DNA from: JANQGH01 sp039177555
GTDB taxonomy: Bacteria; Pseudomonadota; Alphaproteobacteria; DSM-16000; Inquilinaceae
DNA: 30,085 nt
NCBI GenBank assembly: GCA_039177555.1
Contig: JBCDFV010000048.1
Coordinates: 1-30,085, forward strand
Reading direction: 5' to 3'
Shown here: positions 1-8,727 of the stretch, piece by piece
Layout: every line of letters begins with the position of its first letter
Numbering within the stretch: position 1 is the stretch's first letter
Notes under the pieces: generated by a model
What the model saw: only the letters and a program-made list of their open reading frames with translations
Told to the model about the DNA's origin: nothing
Databases searched by the model: none
Translations under genes and position numbers: made by a program

Positions 1-369
1 CGCCGCCGCCGCCTCGCGGCTGAAGTCCTTCAGCTTGCTTTCCCAGTCCGGCCCCAGCTCGGCGCGCATGCGGCGCTTTACGAAGGGCCAGCCCATCGGC
101 GGCGCATTGGCCTGCAGGTGGCGCAACTCGTCGGCATACTCCTTCGGCAGGGCCTCCGGGATGGTCGACAGGATCTGAGCCACCTTCATCAGGGGACCTT
201 TCAGGCCGCCCAGCGCGTCTTTCAGGTCGCGCGAGTGCTTGTCTCGGTCGATCTTGACGCCGAGATAGCGTTCGCCGGCCAGGCGTGCCGCCAGCCCGCT
301 CATGGTGCCGGAGACGCGGGCATAGCGGCGCAGCCTGCCGCCGAGAGAGTTTTCTTCTTGATCCGCCAT
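1..369 (-). CDS. UbiB/ABC1-family kinase-like protein, N-terminal 123 residues (cut by window edge)
   Basis: The reading frame is open from an ATG at 367-369 to the left edge, so only the first 123 residues are present. Around residues 58-80 there is a block GPLMKVAQ...IPEALPKEY followed by ELRHLQ and APPM. This matches the N-terminal signature of ABC1/AarF/UbiB atypical kinases, in which the usual KxGQ motif reads KVAQ (residues 62-65). Members are ATP-binding proteins linked to ubiquinone biosynthesis or lipid homeostasis; the specific role here cannot be told, because the nucleotide-binding core lies outside the window. The gene starts 44 bp after the end of the oligoendopeptidase gene on the same strand, so the two are probably co-transcribed. 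That would put it downstream of the amber codon in its neighbour. Confidence 0.75.
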   Translation of the reverse strand, partial: MADQEENSLGGRLRRYARVSGTMSGLAARLAGERYLGVKIDRDKHSRDLKDALGGLKGPLMKVAQILSTIPEALPKEYADELRHLQANAPPMGWPFVKRRMRAELGPDWESKLKDFSREAAAA

Positions 370-413
370 GCGACTAACCTTGGGCGCCATTCGTTGGGGG
401 CAAGGGCGTCTTG

Positions 414-2204
414 TTAGTCCATCCCTTCCAATTCGTCGACCATGCCCTCGATCACCGCCAGGCCGCGCTGCCAGAAGGCTGGGTCCGAGGCGTCGAGCCC
501 GAACGGAGCCAACAGCTCGCGATGGCGCAGCGTGCCGCCGGCCTGCAGCATCTTAAGGTAACGGTCGGCAAAGCCGTCGTCCGCTTCCTGATAAACCCCA
601 TAGAGCGAGTTCACCAAACAGTCGCCGAAAACGTAGGCGTAGACGTAGAAAGGCGCATGCACGAAGTGGGGGATGTAGGACCAGTAGGCGGCATAGTTAT
701 CGTCGAACGTGATCGCCGGCCCAAGACTATCGCGTTGGGTCTTCAGCCAGATCTCGCCAAGCCGTTCGGGCGCCAATTCGCCAGCCTTGCGCTCGGCATG
801 GACGGCGCGCTCAAACAGATAGAACGCGTTTTGCCGAACAACGGTGTTCAGCATGTCCTCGACCTTGCCGGCGAGCATTGCCTTGCGGGCCGCCGGGTCG
901 GTCTCAGTCGCCAACAGCGATCTGAAAGTCAGCATCTCGCCGAACACGCTGGCGGTTTCGGCCAGCGTCAGCGGCGTGCCGGCCATCAGGTAGCCCTGAT
1001 CGGCAGCCAGAACCTAGTGGACGCCGTGCCCCAGCTCGTGCGCCAAGGTCATAACGTCCCGGGTTTTGCCCTGATAGTTCATCAGGATGTAGGGGTGGAC
1101 CCCCGGGACCGTCGGGTGGGAAAAGGCACCGGGCGACTTGCCGGGCCTCACCGGCGCATCGATCCAGTTCTCGTCGAAGAACCTGGCCCCGACATCGGCC
1201 AATGTCGGCGAAAACCCGCGATAGGCCGACAAAACGATATCCGTCGCCTCCGACCAGGGTATGTGCCGATCGGGCTGGTTTGGCAGCGGCGCGTTACGGT
1301 CCCAGTGCGGCAGGGCTTCGGCGCCGAACCAACGCGCCTTCATGGCGTAGTAGCGGTGCGACAAGCGCGGATAGGCCGCTTGCACACTGTCGGTCAGCGC
1401 GTCGACGACCGCGTCCTCGACTTGATTGCTGAGATTGCGGGCCGACCATGGCTGTGCAAAGCGGCGCCAGTCATCCTCGATCTGCTTATCCTTCGCCAGC
1501 GTGTTGGTGATGCGGCTGAACAAGCGAGCGTTGTCGGTCAGGACAGCCCCGAACACCTGCGCCGCCTCCTTCCGCAGCGCGGCGTCGGCCGACATCAAGC
1601 AATTCAACGCCTCGGCCAAGCCCAAGTCCTTTCCGGCAATCGGAAAGCGAAGATCGGCCATGGTCTCATCGAACAGGCGGTTCCAGGCCGCACTGCCCGC
1701 AACCCGCTTGTCATGCAGCAGGCGTTCCAATTCGTCGGACAATTGGTGGTCGCGCAGCATGCGAACGTCGCGCAGCCAGGGACGATAGCGCGCCAGGGCC
1801 GGCGCATCGCAGAGCGCTTCGAGATGGGCGTCCTCCAGCGTGTTCAGCTCCAGCGGAAAGAACAAGAAAGCGCTGGAGACAGCCGTCACGCGCTCTTGCA
1901 CCGACTGAAGAAAGCGGGCGTTGGCACCGTCGCTCATATCCTCGGCATAAGTGAGGTAAGCAAAGCTGGTGGCCCGGCTCAGTGTCTCGTTGAGCGCCTC
2001 GTAGTCGGCGATAGCGGCCGCCAGGCTGTCGCCTGAAAGGCCGTCCAGCCGGCCCTTGTACCGGTCTTCGAAGGCGCTCGCCTTCTCCTCGGCATCGGCC
2101 AGGTCGGCTTTCAGGGCGTCGCCGTCGCGGCCGTCATAGAGATGCCGTAGATCCCATGTGGGTAGGGCGTCAGGAGCAGAATCGGCAGCAGCTTGTGCAG
2201 TCAT
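414..2204 (-). pseudogene. pepF: M3-family oligoendopeptidase F, interrupted by one in-frame TAG
   Basis: Read through, this is a frame of about 596 residues, the normal length for oligoendopeptidase F, a cytoplasmic zinc peptidase that degrades short peptides. The first part (2204 to 1014) ends right after the zinc motif HELGHGVH (residues 389-396; His389, Glu390, His393). The next codon, at 1014-1016, is TAG. Translation then continues in the same frame as VLAADQGYLMAGTP and ETASVFGEM, the helix carrying the third zinc ligand Glu, and stops at a TAA at 414. Family members usually have Gln after HELGHGVH, so a single CAG to TAG change explains the break and no frameshift is needed. An ATG at 984-986 could restart the C-terminal half, but neither half alone has all three zinc ligands. 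Start ATG 2204 follows an AAGAAG site. It is either a recent pseudogene, a sequencing error, or a rare readthrough case. Confidence 0.85.
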
Positions 2205-2273
2205 GGACCATTACTTCTTGGTTTGATGGCAAGAGAACGAGCGAGACCATGGGGTAGATCGACATCCCCATGC

Positions 2274-2321
2274 CTGTCGCAAATGATGTCTGTCGTAAAT
2301 CGCGCCTGTTGCAAATGGCGA
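2274..2321. repeat. Three tandem 16-bp imperfect repeats, core CTGTCGCAAAT
   Basis: The three units start at 2274, 2290 and 2306 and begin CTGTCGCAAAT, CTGTCGTAAAT and CTGTTGCAAAT. An inverted ATTTGCG follows at 2321-2327. Evenly spaced repeats in a divergent promoter region usually are binding sites for a regulator; which one cannot be said. Confidence 0.55.
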
Positions 2322-2625
2322 TTTGCGGGGCCGATGCCAAGCCAGCCGACACGACCGCCAGGCGCAGGCGGAACAGATGGTCACATTGAAGGGTGCCCGG
2401 TACCCCTCGATATATCTTCCTGCCGAAAACAGACTGAGGTGCGCGAGTGTGATAAAGTACCGATTCGAGACGAAATGCCGCAATGCAGGAACACATGCTG
2501 CGCCGCAATAGGTCAGAATGTCAGACCTAATTGTGCGTGCAGTTCCCGGCATAGGAAAGGTTGGGTCGCCGCCGCTCCCTCTCACAACCCATCCTTGCGA
2601 ACTTCGACATGACAGAAATGCTGCA

Positions 2626-2654
2626 TTGTTGATGGAGGCAGACATCCCTATCGT
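2626..2654 (+). promoter_or_regulatory. Possible promoter of the IOR gene
   Basis: TTGTTG (2626-2631) and TATCGT (2649-2654) are separated by 17 bp and lie about 45 bp before the start codon. The hexamer matches are only moderate (3 and 4 of 6), so this is a suggestion. Confidence 0.25.
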
Positions 2655-2696
2655 CTTTGATAAGGGTACGGAGCTCCAAACGCGAAGGACATCTTC

Positions 2697-5600
2697 ATGA
2701 CGTTGGCGGCCGTAACGCTCGATGACAAGTACGAGCTCGAGCAAGGGCGGGTTTACCTGACCGGGACACAGGCCCTGGTTCGGCTCCCCCTGATGCAGCG
2801 CCAACGCGATCTCGCCCACGGGCACAATACGGCAGGCTTCATTTCCGGTTATCGCGGCTCGCCGCTCGGCGGTTTCGACCGCGCTTTATGGACGGCCCGT
2901 AAGTATCTGTCGGAAAACGATATTCACTTCCAACCTGGAGTGAACGAAGATCTGGGCGCCACCGCAGTCTGGGGCAGCCAGCAGGTCAATCTGTGGCCCG
3001 GCGGGCGCTATCATGGCGTGTTCGGCATGTGGTACGGCAAGGGCCCGGGGGTCGACCGGACCGGCGACGTCTTCAAACATGCGAACTTCGCCGGGACCTC
3101 GCACTTGGGCGGTGTGCTGGCGGTTACCGGCGACGATCATGCCTGCAAGAGTTCCACCGTGCCGCACCAGTCGGAGCACGCCTACATCGCTGCGATGATC
3201 CCAGTGCTGCATCCGGCCAACGTTCAGGAGATCATCGATTTCGGTCTGATCGGCTTTGCGCTGAGCCGCTATTCCGGTTGCTGGGTCGCGTTCAAGACGA
3301 TTTCTGAAACGGTCGACAGTTCGGCCTCGGTCACCATCGACCCGCATGCCGGCGAGATCGTGCTGCCCGACGATTTCGACATGCCGACGGGCGGCCTGAA
3401 CATCCGCTGGCCGGACCCGCCCATGGTCCAGGAAGAGCGGCTGATGCGGCACAAGGTCTATGCCGCACTGGCCTTCGCCCGGGCCAATAAGGTCGACCGG
3501 CTGGTCTACGATTCCGGCCATCACCGCTTCGGCATCGTCACCACCGGCAAGAGTCATCTGGACGTTCTGCAGGCGCTGGAGATTCTGGGCATCAATCAGG
3601 TCTTGGCCGCACGCCTTGGCCTCTGCATTTACAAGGTAGGCATGCCCTGGCCGCTGGAACCGCAAGGGGTTCGGGCCTTCGCCGAAGGGCTCGACGAGCT
3701 GATCGTGGTCGAGGAAAAGCGCGCGGTCATCGAAAACCAACTCAAGGAACAGCTTTACAGCTGGCAGGCTGACAAGCGGCCCATGATCGTCGGCAAGTTC
3801 GACGAACAGAACCGCTGGGTCCTGCCCTCGACAGGCGAGCTGTCGCCGGCCCAGATCGCCGTGGTCATCGGCAAGCGCCTGTTGAACCGCATGGACAATG
3901 ACGGGCTGGCCGCCAAGGTGCGGTTCCTGGAGGAAAAAGAGGCCCAGAAGGTCGTCAAGCACCCCAACGCGGTCGAGCGGGTGCCCTACTTCTGTTCCGG
4001 CTGCCCGCACAACACCTCGACCAACGTGCCCGACGGCAGCCGGGCGATCGCCGGGATCGGCTGCCACTACATGGCCACCTGGATGGACCGCAACACCGAC
4101 ACGTTCAGCCAGATGGGTGGGGAGGGGGTGGCCTGGATCGGCCAGGCGCCGTTCACGGAGACGGGCCATGTCTTCGCCAATCTGGGCGACGGCACCTACT
4201 TCCATTCCGGCCTGCTGGCGATCCGCGCAGCCCAGGCCGCCAAGGTCAACATCACCTACAAGATCCTCTACAACGATGCGGTCGCTATGACCGGCGGCCA
4301 GCCGGTCGACGGGCAGCTTTCGGTGCCGATGATCGTCAACCAGGTCGCCGCCGAAGGTATCGAGAAGATCGTCGTCGTCACCGACGAGCCGGACAAATAT
4401 CAGGGCGGCCTCGCCCTGCCCCATCATATCCCGGTCGAGCATCGCGACGCGTTGGACACCGTGCAGAAGGATCTGCGCGAGCATCCCGGCGTTTCGATCC
4501 TGATCTACGACCAGACCTGTGCGGCGGAGAAGCGGCGACGGCGCAAGCGCAAGCTGATGGTCGATCCGCCCAAGCGCGTGTTCATCAATGAGATGGTCTG
4601 CGAGGGCTGCGGCGATTGTTCGGTGAAGTCCAACTGCCTGTCGGTCGTGCCGGTGGAGACCGAACTGGGCCGCAAGCGCGCCATCGACCAGTCGAGCTGC
4701 AACAAGGACTATTCCTGCGTCAACGGCTTCTGCCCCAGCTTCGTCACCATCGAGGGCGGCGACCTGCGTAAGCCGAAGCCAGCCGCTTCGTTGGCGAGCG
4801 GCCAGGACTGGCCCGCCCTGCCCGACCCCGAACTGCCCGACCTGAACCAGCCACACGGTATTCTGGTCACCGGCGTGGGCGGCACAGGCGTCGTCACCAT
4901 CGGCGCACTGCTGGGCATGGCGGCCCATTTGGAGGGGCGCGGCGTCTCGGTTCTCGACCAGACCGGCCTGGCCCAGAAGGGCGGCGCGGTGGTCAGCCAT
5001 GTGCGCATCGCCAACCGGCCCGACGACATCAATGCCGTGCGCATCGCCGCGGGTGCGGCCAACACGCTGCTCGGCTGCGATCTCGTGGTGGCCGCCAGTC
5101 CCGACGTGCTGAGCAAGATCAACCCGGGCGTCACACGGGCGGTGGTCAACCGCGCCGAGACGATCACGGGCGACTTCACCAAGAACCCGGATTTCGCCTT
5201 TTTCGGCGACGAGATGGTTTCCCTTATCGAACAGACGCTTGAGGGGCCGGCCACCACCATCGACGCCACCCGCATCGCCACCGCGCTGATGGGCAACTCG
5301 ATCGCGGCCAACCTGTTCATGCTGGGCGTCGCCTATCAGCAGGGCATGATCCCGGTCTCAGGCGAAGCGATCGACCGGGCCATCGAACTGAACGGTGTCG
5401 GCATCGAGATGAACCGCCAGGCCTTTCAATGGGGCCGGCGTGCCGCGGTCGACCCGGCTTCCGTCGAGGCGCTGGTCGCCAAACCGCGCGAGGCGCTGCC
5501 GCGCGGACGCATCCTGTCGGAGAGCCTGGACGAGCTGATCGATCGGCGGGAACGGATGCTGACCGACTATCAGGACGCGGCCTATGCCAGGCGCTACCGG

Positions 5601-6212
5601 GCGCTGGTGACCCGGGTGTGGACGGCCGAAGCCGCCCTGCTGAAGCCCGACACGACGCAGCCGATGCCGCTGGGCCGCCTGCCGCTGACCGAAGCCGTCG
5701 GCCGCTACGCCTTCAAACTGATGGCCATCAAAGACGAATACGAGGTCGCGCGGCTCTACACCGACGGCACGTTCCTGAAACAGGTGCGCCAGACCTTCGA
5801 CGGCGACTACAAAATCAAGTTCCATTTGGCGCCGCCGCTGATGGCAGACCGCGATCCCGAAACGGGGCATCTGAAAAAGAAGACCTACGGCCCGCGCATG
5901 TTGAGCCTGTTCCGCGTTCTGGCGCGGTTCAAGCGGCTGCGCGGCACCGCGCTCGATATCTTCGGCTACAGCGCCGAGCGGAAGGCGGAAAAGCGGCTGC
6001 GGGACGACTACCTCAAGGGCATCGAACGGCTGGTCGACGGGCTGAACCATGACGCCCATCCCATCGCCGTCGAAATCGCCTCCATCCCGGAGCACATTCG
6101 CGGCTACGGCCATGTCCGCGAGGCCCATATCGTGGCGATCAAGGCCCAGGAGCAGGCGCTTTGGCAGGCTTTTGAAAACCCGCCCCACCCGCATCGCGAG
6201 GCAGCCGAATAG
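2697..6212 (+). CDS. Indolepyruvate ferredoxin oxidoreductase, fused alpha-beta type
   Basis: This 1171-residue protein has the length and order of the single-chain indolepyruvate:ferredoxin oxidoreductases of proteobacteria. These oxidatively decarboxylate aryl-pyruvates from aromatic amino acid transamination to aryl-acetyl-CoA, passing electrons to ferredoxin. The N-terminal pyrimidine-binding part is followed by CSGCPHNTSTN near residue 432 and the thiamine-diphosphate site GDGTYFHSG...YNDAVAMTGG near residues 497-530. A cysteine-rich block CEGCGDC...SCNKDYSCVNGFCPSF near residues 634-680 probably carries Fe-S clusters. The gamma-type domain starts with GVGGTGVVTIG near residue 725 and contains QTGLAQKGGAVVSHV. 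The ATG at 2697 has a GAAGGA ribosome site 7 nt upstream. Its stop is 6 bp from that of the convergent EamA gene. The fused-family assignment is firm; the exact aryl-pyruvate preference is inferred. Confidence 0.93.
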   Translation: MTLAAVTLDDKYELEQGRVYLTGTQALVRLPLMQRQRDLAHGHNTAGFISGYRGSPLGGFDRALWTARKYLSENDIHFQPGVNEDLGATAVWGSQQVNLWPGGRYHGVFGMWYGKGPGVDRTGDVFKHANFAGTSHLGGVLAVTGDDHACKSSTVPHQSEHAYIAAMIPVLHPANVQEIIDFGLIGFALSRYSGCWVAFKTISETVDSSASVTIDPHAGEIVLPDDFDMPTGGLNIRWPDPPMVQEERLMRHKVYAALAFARANKVDRLVYDSGHHRFGIVTTGKSHLDVLQALEILGINQVLAARLGLCIYKVGMPWPLEPQGVRAFAEGLDELIVVEEKRAVIENQLKEQLYSWQADKRPMIVGKFDEQNRWVLPSTGELSPAQIAVVIGKRLLNRMDNDGLAAKVRFLEEKEAQKVVKHPNAVERVPYFCSGCPHNTSTNVPDGSRAIAGIGCHYMATWMDRNTDTFSQMGGEGVAWIGQAPFTETGHVFANLGDGTYFHSGLLAIRAAQAAKVNITYKILYNDAVAMTGGQPVDGQLSVPMIVNQVAAEGIEKIVVVTDEPDKYQGGLALPHHIPVEHRDALDTVQKDLREHPGVSILIYDQTCAAEKRRRRKRKLMVDPPKRVFINEMVCEGCGDCSVKSNCLSVVPVETELGRKRAIDQSSCNKDYSCVNGFCPSFVTIEGGDLRKPKPAASLASGQDWPALPDPELPDLNQPHGILVTGVGGTGVVTIGALLGMAAHLEGRGVSVLDQTGLAQKGGAVVSHVRIANRPDDINAVRIAAGAANTLLGCDLVVAASPDVLSKINPGVTRAVVNRAETITGDFTKNPDFAFFGDEMVSLIEQTLEGPATTIDATRIATALMGNSIAANLFMLGVAYQQGMIPVSGEAIDRAIELNGVGIEMNRQAFQWGRRAAVDPASVEALVAKPREALPRGRILSESLDELIDRRERMLTDYQDAAYARRYRALVTRVWTAEAALLKPDTTQPMPLGRLPLTEAVGRYAFKLMAIKDEYEVARLYTDGTFLKQVRQTFDGDYKIKFHLAPPLMADRDPETGHLKKKTYGPRMLSLFRVLARFKRLRGTALDIFGYSAERKAEKRLRDDYLKGIERLVDGLNHDAHPIAVEIASIPEHIRGYGHVREAHIVAIKAQEQALWQAFENPPHPHREAAE

Positions 6213-6218
6213 CCCCAG

Positions 6219-7166
6219 TCAAGTCGTGTCGGTGGGCCGCGTTCGGCCGGCGGCACGGGCGGTCTTGCGCTCCCGATCCGCGATATAGATGCCGGCGGCG
6301 AAGATAATCGCCCCGCCGATCCAGGTGCCGAGATCCGGCAACTGTGCAAACACGATTGCCGACAGGGCCCCGGCCCAGATCAGCCTTGTGAACTCAAACG
6401 GCATGATGACATGGGTCGCCGCCAGCTTCAGGGCCTGCGCCAATGCCATCTGGGCACTGCCGCCCAGCGCCCCGATCAGCACCAGCGCCAAAAGCTGTTC
6501 CAGGCTCGGCCAGGACCAGACGAAAACGGCCGCGATCAGGATCAACGGCGCCATCATGAGCTGCATGTAGGCGGTGATCGTGACGCTGCTTTCCGTGCGG
6601 CCCAGATCCTTGACCACGATCATGACAAGGCCCCAAAGCAAGGCCGACGCCAGGACCAGCAGATCCCCCACCCCGACCGACCCAACCGCCGGGCGCAGCA
6701 CGACCATGGTGCCGGCGAAGCCGACCAGGATGGCGGTCCAGCGGCGCCAGCCGACCTTTTCGCGCAAGAGGACCATGGCCAGGATGGTGGCGAAGATCGG
6801 CGCGGTGAAACCCAGCGCCGTCGCGGCGGTGAGCGTCGTCAGGCTGAGCGCGGTGAAGAACATCAGCATGGCGCAGGCGTTCAGAACCGCGCGCAGGCCG
6901 AGCATGCCAAGGCGCTTGGTGTGAAACAGCCCCCAACCGTCGCGCAGAATGAAGGGCACGATGACGATCATGCCGAACGCCACGCGGAAAAACGCGATCA
7001 CCATCGGATGCAAGGGCTCGGCACCGGCCAGCGGCTCCGTCGACAGGTATTTGATGGCGGCATGCATGACCGTGAAGGTCAGGGTCGCTAGCAGCATGAA
7101 GCCGATCGCCGGCAGGCTGCCGCCGCTGGGCGCGGTGTGATTCGTCTGGCTCACCGGAGAGGTCAT
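6219..7166 (-). CDS. EamA-family (DMT) transporter, 315 aa
   Basis: The protein is a drug/metabolite transporter-type permease with ten hydrophobic segments in two repeated EamA halves, for example the LRAVLNACAMLMFFTAL helix followed by TLTAATALGFTAPIFATILA, and the matching second-half helices near LIGALGGSAQMALAQALKLA. These carriers export metabolites or amino acids from the cytoplasm; the substrate cannot be read from sequence. The frame stays open 91 codons further upstream, but that part is Arg/Pro-rich and not family-like. The ATG at 7164-7166 (MTSPVSQTNHTAP) puts the first membrane helix at the usual distance, so I chose it. The gene converges with the IOR gene and diverges from the DUF1289 gene, so it is probably transcribed alone. 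A second EamA gene lies at 26701-27627 but is not a close copy. Confidence 0.85.
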   Translation of the reverse strand: MTSPVSQTNHTAPSGGSLPAIGFMLLATLTFTVMHAAIKYLSTEPLAGAEPLHPMVIAFFRVAFGMIVIVPFILRDGWGLFHTKRLGMLGLRAVLNACAMLMFFTALSLTTLTAATALGFTAPIFATILAMVLLREKVGWRRWTAILVGFAGTMVVLRPAVGSVGVGDLLVLASALLWGLVMIVVKDLGRTESSVTITAYMQLMMAPLILIAAVFVWSWPSLEQLLALVLIGALGGSAQMALAQALKLAATHVIMPFEFTRLIWAGALSAIVFAQLPDLGTWIGGAIIFAAGIYIADRERKTARAAGRTRPTDTT

Positions 7167-7231
7167 GGGTTCAGCGTAGCACCCCGGCCGGGCTTGCATG
7201 CCAAGGACGGCGGTACTACCAGGGTTGCATG

Positions 7232-7411
7232 ATGGACCCGCCAGATATCGAAAGCCCCTGCCGTAAGATCTGCCTGTTGGATCCGGCCAGTCGCGTGTGC
7301 ACGGGCTGTGGCCGCACGCTCGACGAAATCGCGGCCTGGGCGACGTCGGATCGCGCGGCCAAGCTGGAGATCCTCGCGCGCAGCGGCGCGCGCCTGGCGA
7401 AACTGTCTTAG
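7232..7411 (+). CDS. DUF1289-family small cysteine protein
   Basis: This 59-60 residue protein (ATG at 7229 or 7232) has the pattern SPCRKICLLDP...CTGCGRTLDEIAAW typical of DUF1289. That small proteobacterial family has four conserved Cys that probably bind a metal ion or an Fe-S cluster; its function is not established. The length is normal for the family. It diverges from the EamA gene and lies upstream of the GntR regulator, separated by about 80 bp that contain the regulator's promoter and operator, so it probably forms its own unit. Confidence 0.85.
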   Translation: MDPPDIESPCRKICLLDPASRVCTGCGRTLDEIAAWATSDRAAKLEILARSGARLAKLS

Positions 7412-7456
7412 CGACGGCATAACCTTGTATCAGAGTCACCTTGCATCTGCGTCATG

Positions 7457-7478
7457 GTGTACTACATGTGTAGTACAC
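7457..7478. promoter_or_regulatory. 22-bp inverted-repeat operator of the GntR/YtrA-type regulator
   Basis: GTGTACTACA and TGTAGTACAC form perfect 10-bp arms around a TG centre, ending 14 bp before the ATG of the GntR gene. GTGTA-N12-TACAC has the form of YtrA-type GntR operators, so autorepression of the operon is likely. TTGCAT at 7441 and TACATG at 7463 (17-bp spacer) could be the promoter, which the operator would cover. Confidence 0.7.
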
Positions 7479-7492
7479 TAACACGGCGATCC

Positions 7493-7849
7493 ATGGCACA
7501 CTGGAGCGACACACAGCCGATCTTCCTGCAGATTCGGCAGCAACTGATCGAGATGATCCTGACGGGGGCCGTGCCCGAGGGCGAGGCCTTGCCGTCGGTG
7601 AGGCAGATCGCCACGGATCTTTCGGTCAATCCACTGACCGTGACCAAGGCTTACCAGTCGCTGGTCGATCTGGACATCATCGAGAAAAGACGGGGGTTGG
7701 GGATGTATGTGGCAACGGCCGCGCGGCCAAAGCTGCTGGCCCATGAACGCGAACGTTTCCTTGCCGAAGACTGGCCGCGCATCCGCGCCCAGATCGCGGC
7801 GCTGGAGCTTGATTTGAAGGCATTGCTCGACGCGGGAGAACCCACGTGA
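7493..7849 (+). CDS. GntR-family regulator, YtrA subfamily (118 aa)
   Basis: The protein starts MAHWSDTQPIFLQIRQQL and has the winged-helix signature of GntR proteins (LPSVRQIATDLSVNPLTVTKAY, then LGMYV). Its C-terminal tail is only about 45 residues and helical, with no ligand-binding domain, which defines the YtrA subfamily. Members repress ABC-transporter operons, including themselves. The frame extends upstream to 7454, but the operator occupies that segment and the family N-terminus begins at MAHW, so I chose ATG 7493. The stop overlaps the GTG of the ABC ATPase by 4 bp (GTGA), a sign of translational coupling in an operon with the two transporter genes. Confidence 0.88.
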   Translation: MAHWSDTQPIFLQIRQQLIEMILTGAVPEGEALPSVRQIATDLSVNPLTVTKAYQSLVDLDIIEKRRGLGMYVATAARPKLLAHERERFLAEDWPRIRAQIAALELDLKALLDAGEPT

Positions 7850-8727
7850 CCGATCTTCCGGCAATCGCCAGCGCACGCGGCCTGACCAAGAGCTTTGGCC
7901 GGAAAACCGTGCTGCACGGCATCGACTTCACCATCCCTGCCGGCCGCATCTACGGCCTTTTGGGTCTCAACGGCGCCGGCAAGACGACCACGCTCAATAC
8001 CTTGCTGGGCCTGACCGACTGCGGCGGCCAGATCGAGGTCTTGGGCCTGGACCCGTTTCGGCACCGGGCGAGGCTGATGAACGACGTCGCATTCGTCTCG
8101 GACGTTGCCAGCCTGCCGCGCTATCTGAAGGTGCGCCAACTGTTCGACCTGGTAAGTGCGATCCATCCGCGCTTCGACCGGCAAACGGCCGAGAGTTTCC
8201 TGGAGGGCACGGACCTCAAGCCCGGCCTGAAGATCAAGACGCTGTCCAAGGGCATGCTGGCCCAGCTTCATCTGGCCGTGGTCATGGCGATCGATGCCAA
8301 GCTGCTGGTGCTCGACGAGCCCACGCTTGGCCTCGACATCGTCTATCGCAAGCGCTTTTACCGCCGGTTGCTGGAGGACTATATGGCGGAAGACCGCACG
8401 CTGCTGATCACCACCCACCAAGTGGACGAGATCGCGCAGATCCTGACCGACATCATGTTTCTGAAGGATGGCGAGATCATTCTCGACATGCCGGTCGACG
8501 CGATCGGCGAGCGCTTTGCCCAGGTCATCGTCGACAAGGACAGGTTGGCCGATGCCGAGAAGCTGGGCCCGATCTACGCCGAGACCCGCTTCGGCCAGAC
8601 GGCGATGGTGTTCGAGCGGACGCCGCCGGAGCGGCTTGAGCCGCTGGGCCAGGTTTCGATACCGAGCCTGTCGGACCTGTTCGTCACCATGGTTGAGCGT
8701 GAAGACGACACGCGGGGAGCGGCGTGA
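7846..8727 (+). CDS. ABC transporter ATP-binding protein (YtrB/CcmA-like), 293 aa
   Basis: This is a cytoplasmic ATPase with Walker A GLNGAGKT (residues 40-47), a divergent signature LSKGM (133-137) in place of LSGGQ, Walker B LLVLDEPT (153-160) and a switch histidine in TTHQVDE. The LSKGM form is common in ATPases of the YtrB-like export group. It starts with GTG at 7846, which overlaps the stop of the regulator. The stop overlaps the start of the permease by one base. The three genes therefore form a compact regulator-ATPase-permease operon of the kind often induced by cell-envelope stress or antibiotics; the actual inducer and substrate are unknown. Confidence 0.9.
   Translation: MTDLPAIASARGLTKSFGRKTVLHGIDFTIPAGRIYGLLGLNGAGKTTTLNTLLGLTDCGGQIEVLGLDPFRHRARLMNDVAFVSDVASLPRYLKVRQLFDLVSAIHPRFDRQTAESFLEGTDLKPGLKIKTLSKGMLAQLHLAVVMAIDAKLLVLDEPTLGLDIVYRKRFYRRLLEDYMAEDRTLLITTHQVDEIAQILTDIMFLKDGEIILDMPVDAIGERFAQVIVDKDRLADAEKLGPIYAETRFGQTAMVFERTPPERLEPLGQVSIPSLSDLFVTMVEREDDTRGAA

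Larger units (their letters stand above)
2205..2696. other. Divergent intergenic region between pepF and the IOR gene
   Basis: This stretch of 492 bases has no convincing gene. The short frames in it lack family features and overlap the neighbours. It must hold both divergent promoters. It contains three imperfect 16-bp direct repeats (2274-2321), a GCAAAT-GGCG-ATTTGC hairpin (2311-2326), and a possible promoter for the rightward gene (TTGTTG at 2626, 17-bp spacer, TATCGT at 2649). Confidence 0.6.

Noticed and set aside
1014..1016. Amber codon as a pyrrolysine or reassigned-code position
   Set aside because: TAG is the normal stop of several intact genes here, the position is usually Gln in this family, and no recoding element is seen.
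2211..2825. Minus-strand 204-codon frame across the pepF/IOR gap
   Set aside because: It overlaps the start of the IOR gene, shows no family features and covers the promoter and repeat region.
2886..5000. Long minus-strand open frame (704 codons) opposite the IOR gene
   Set aside because: It is the antisense shadow of a GC-rich gene with clear family motifs and has no recognisable domains. The same holds for long antisense frames opposite pepF, znuA and nrdA.
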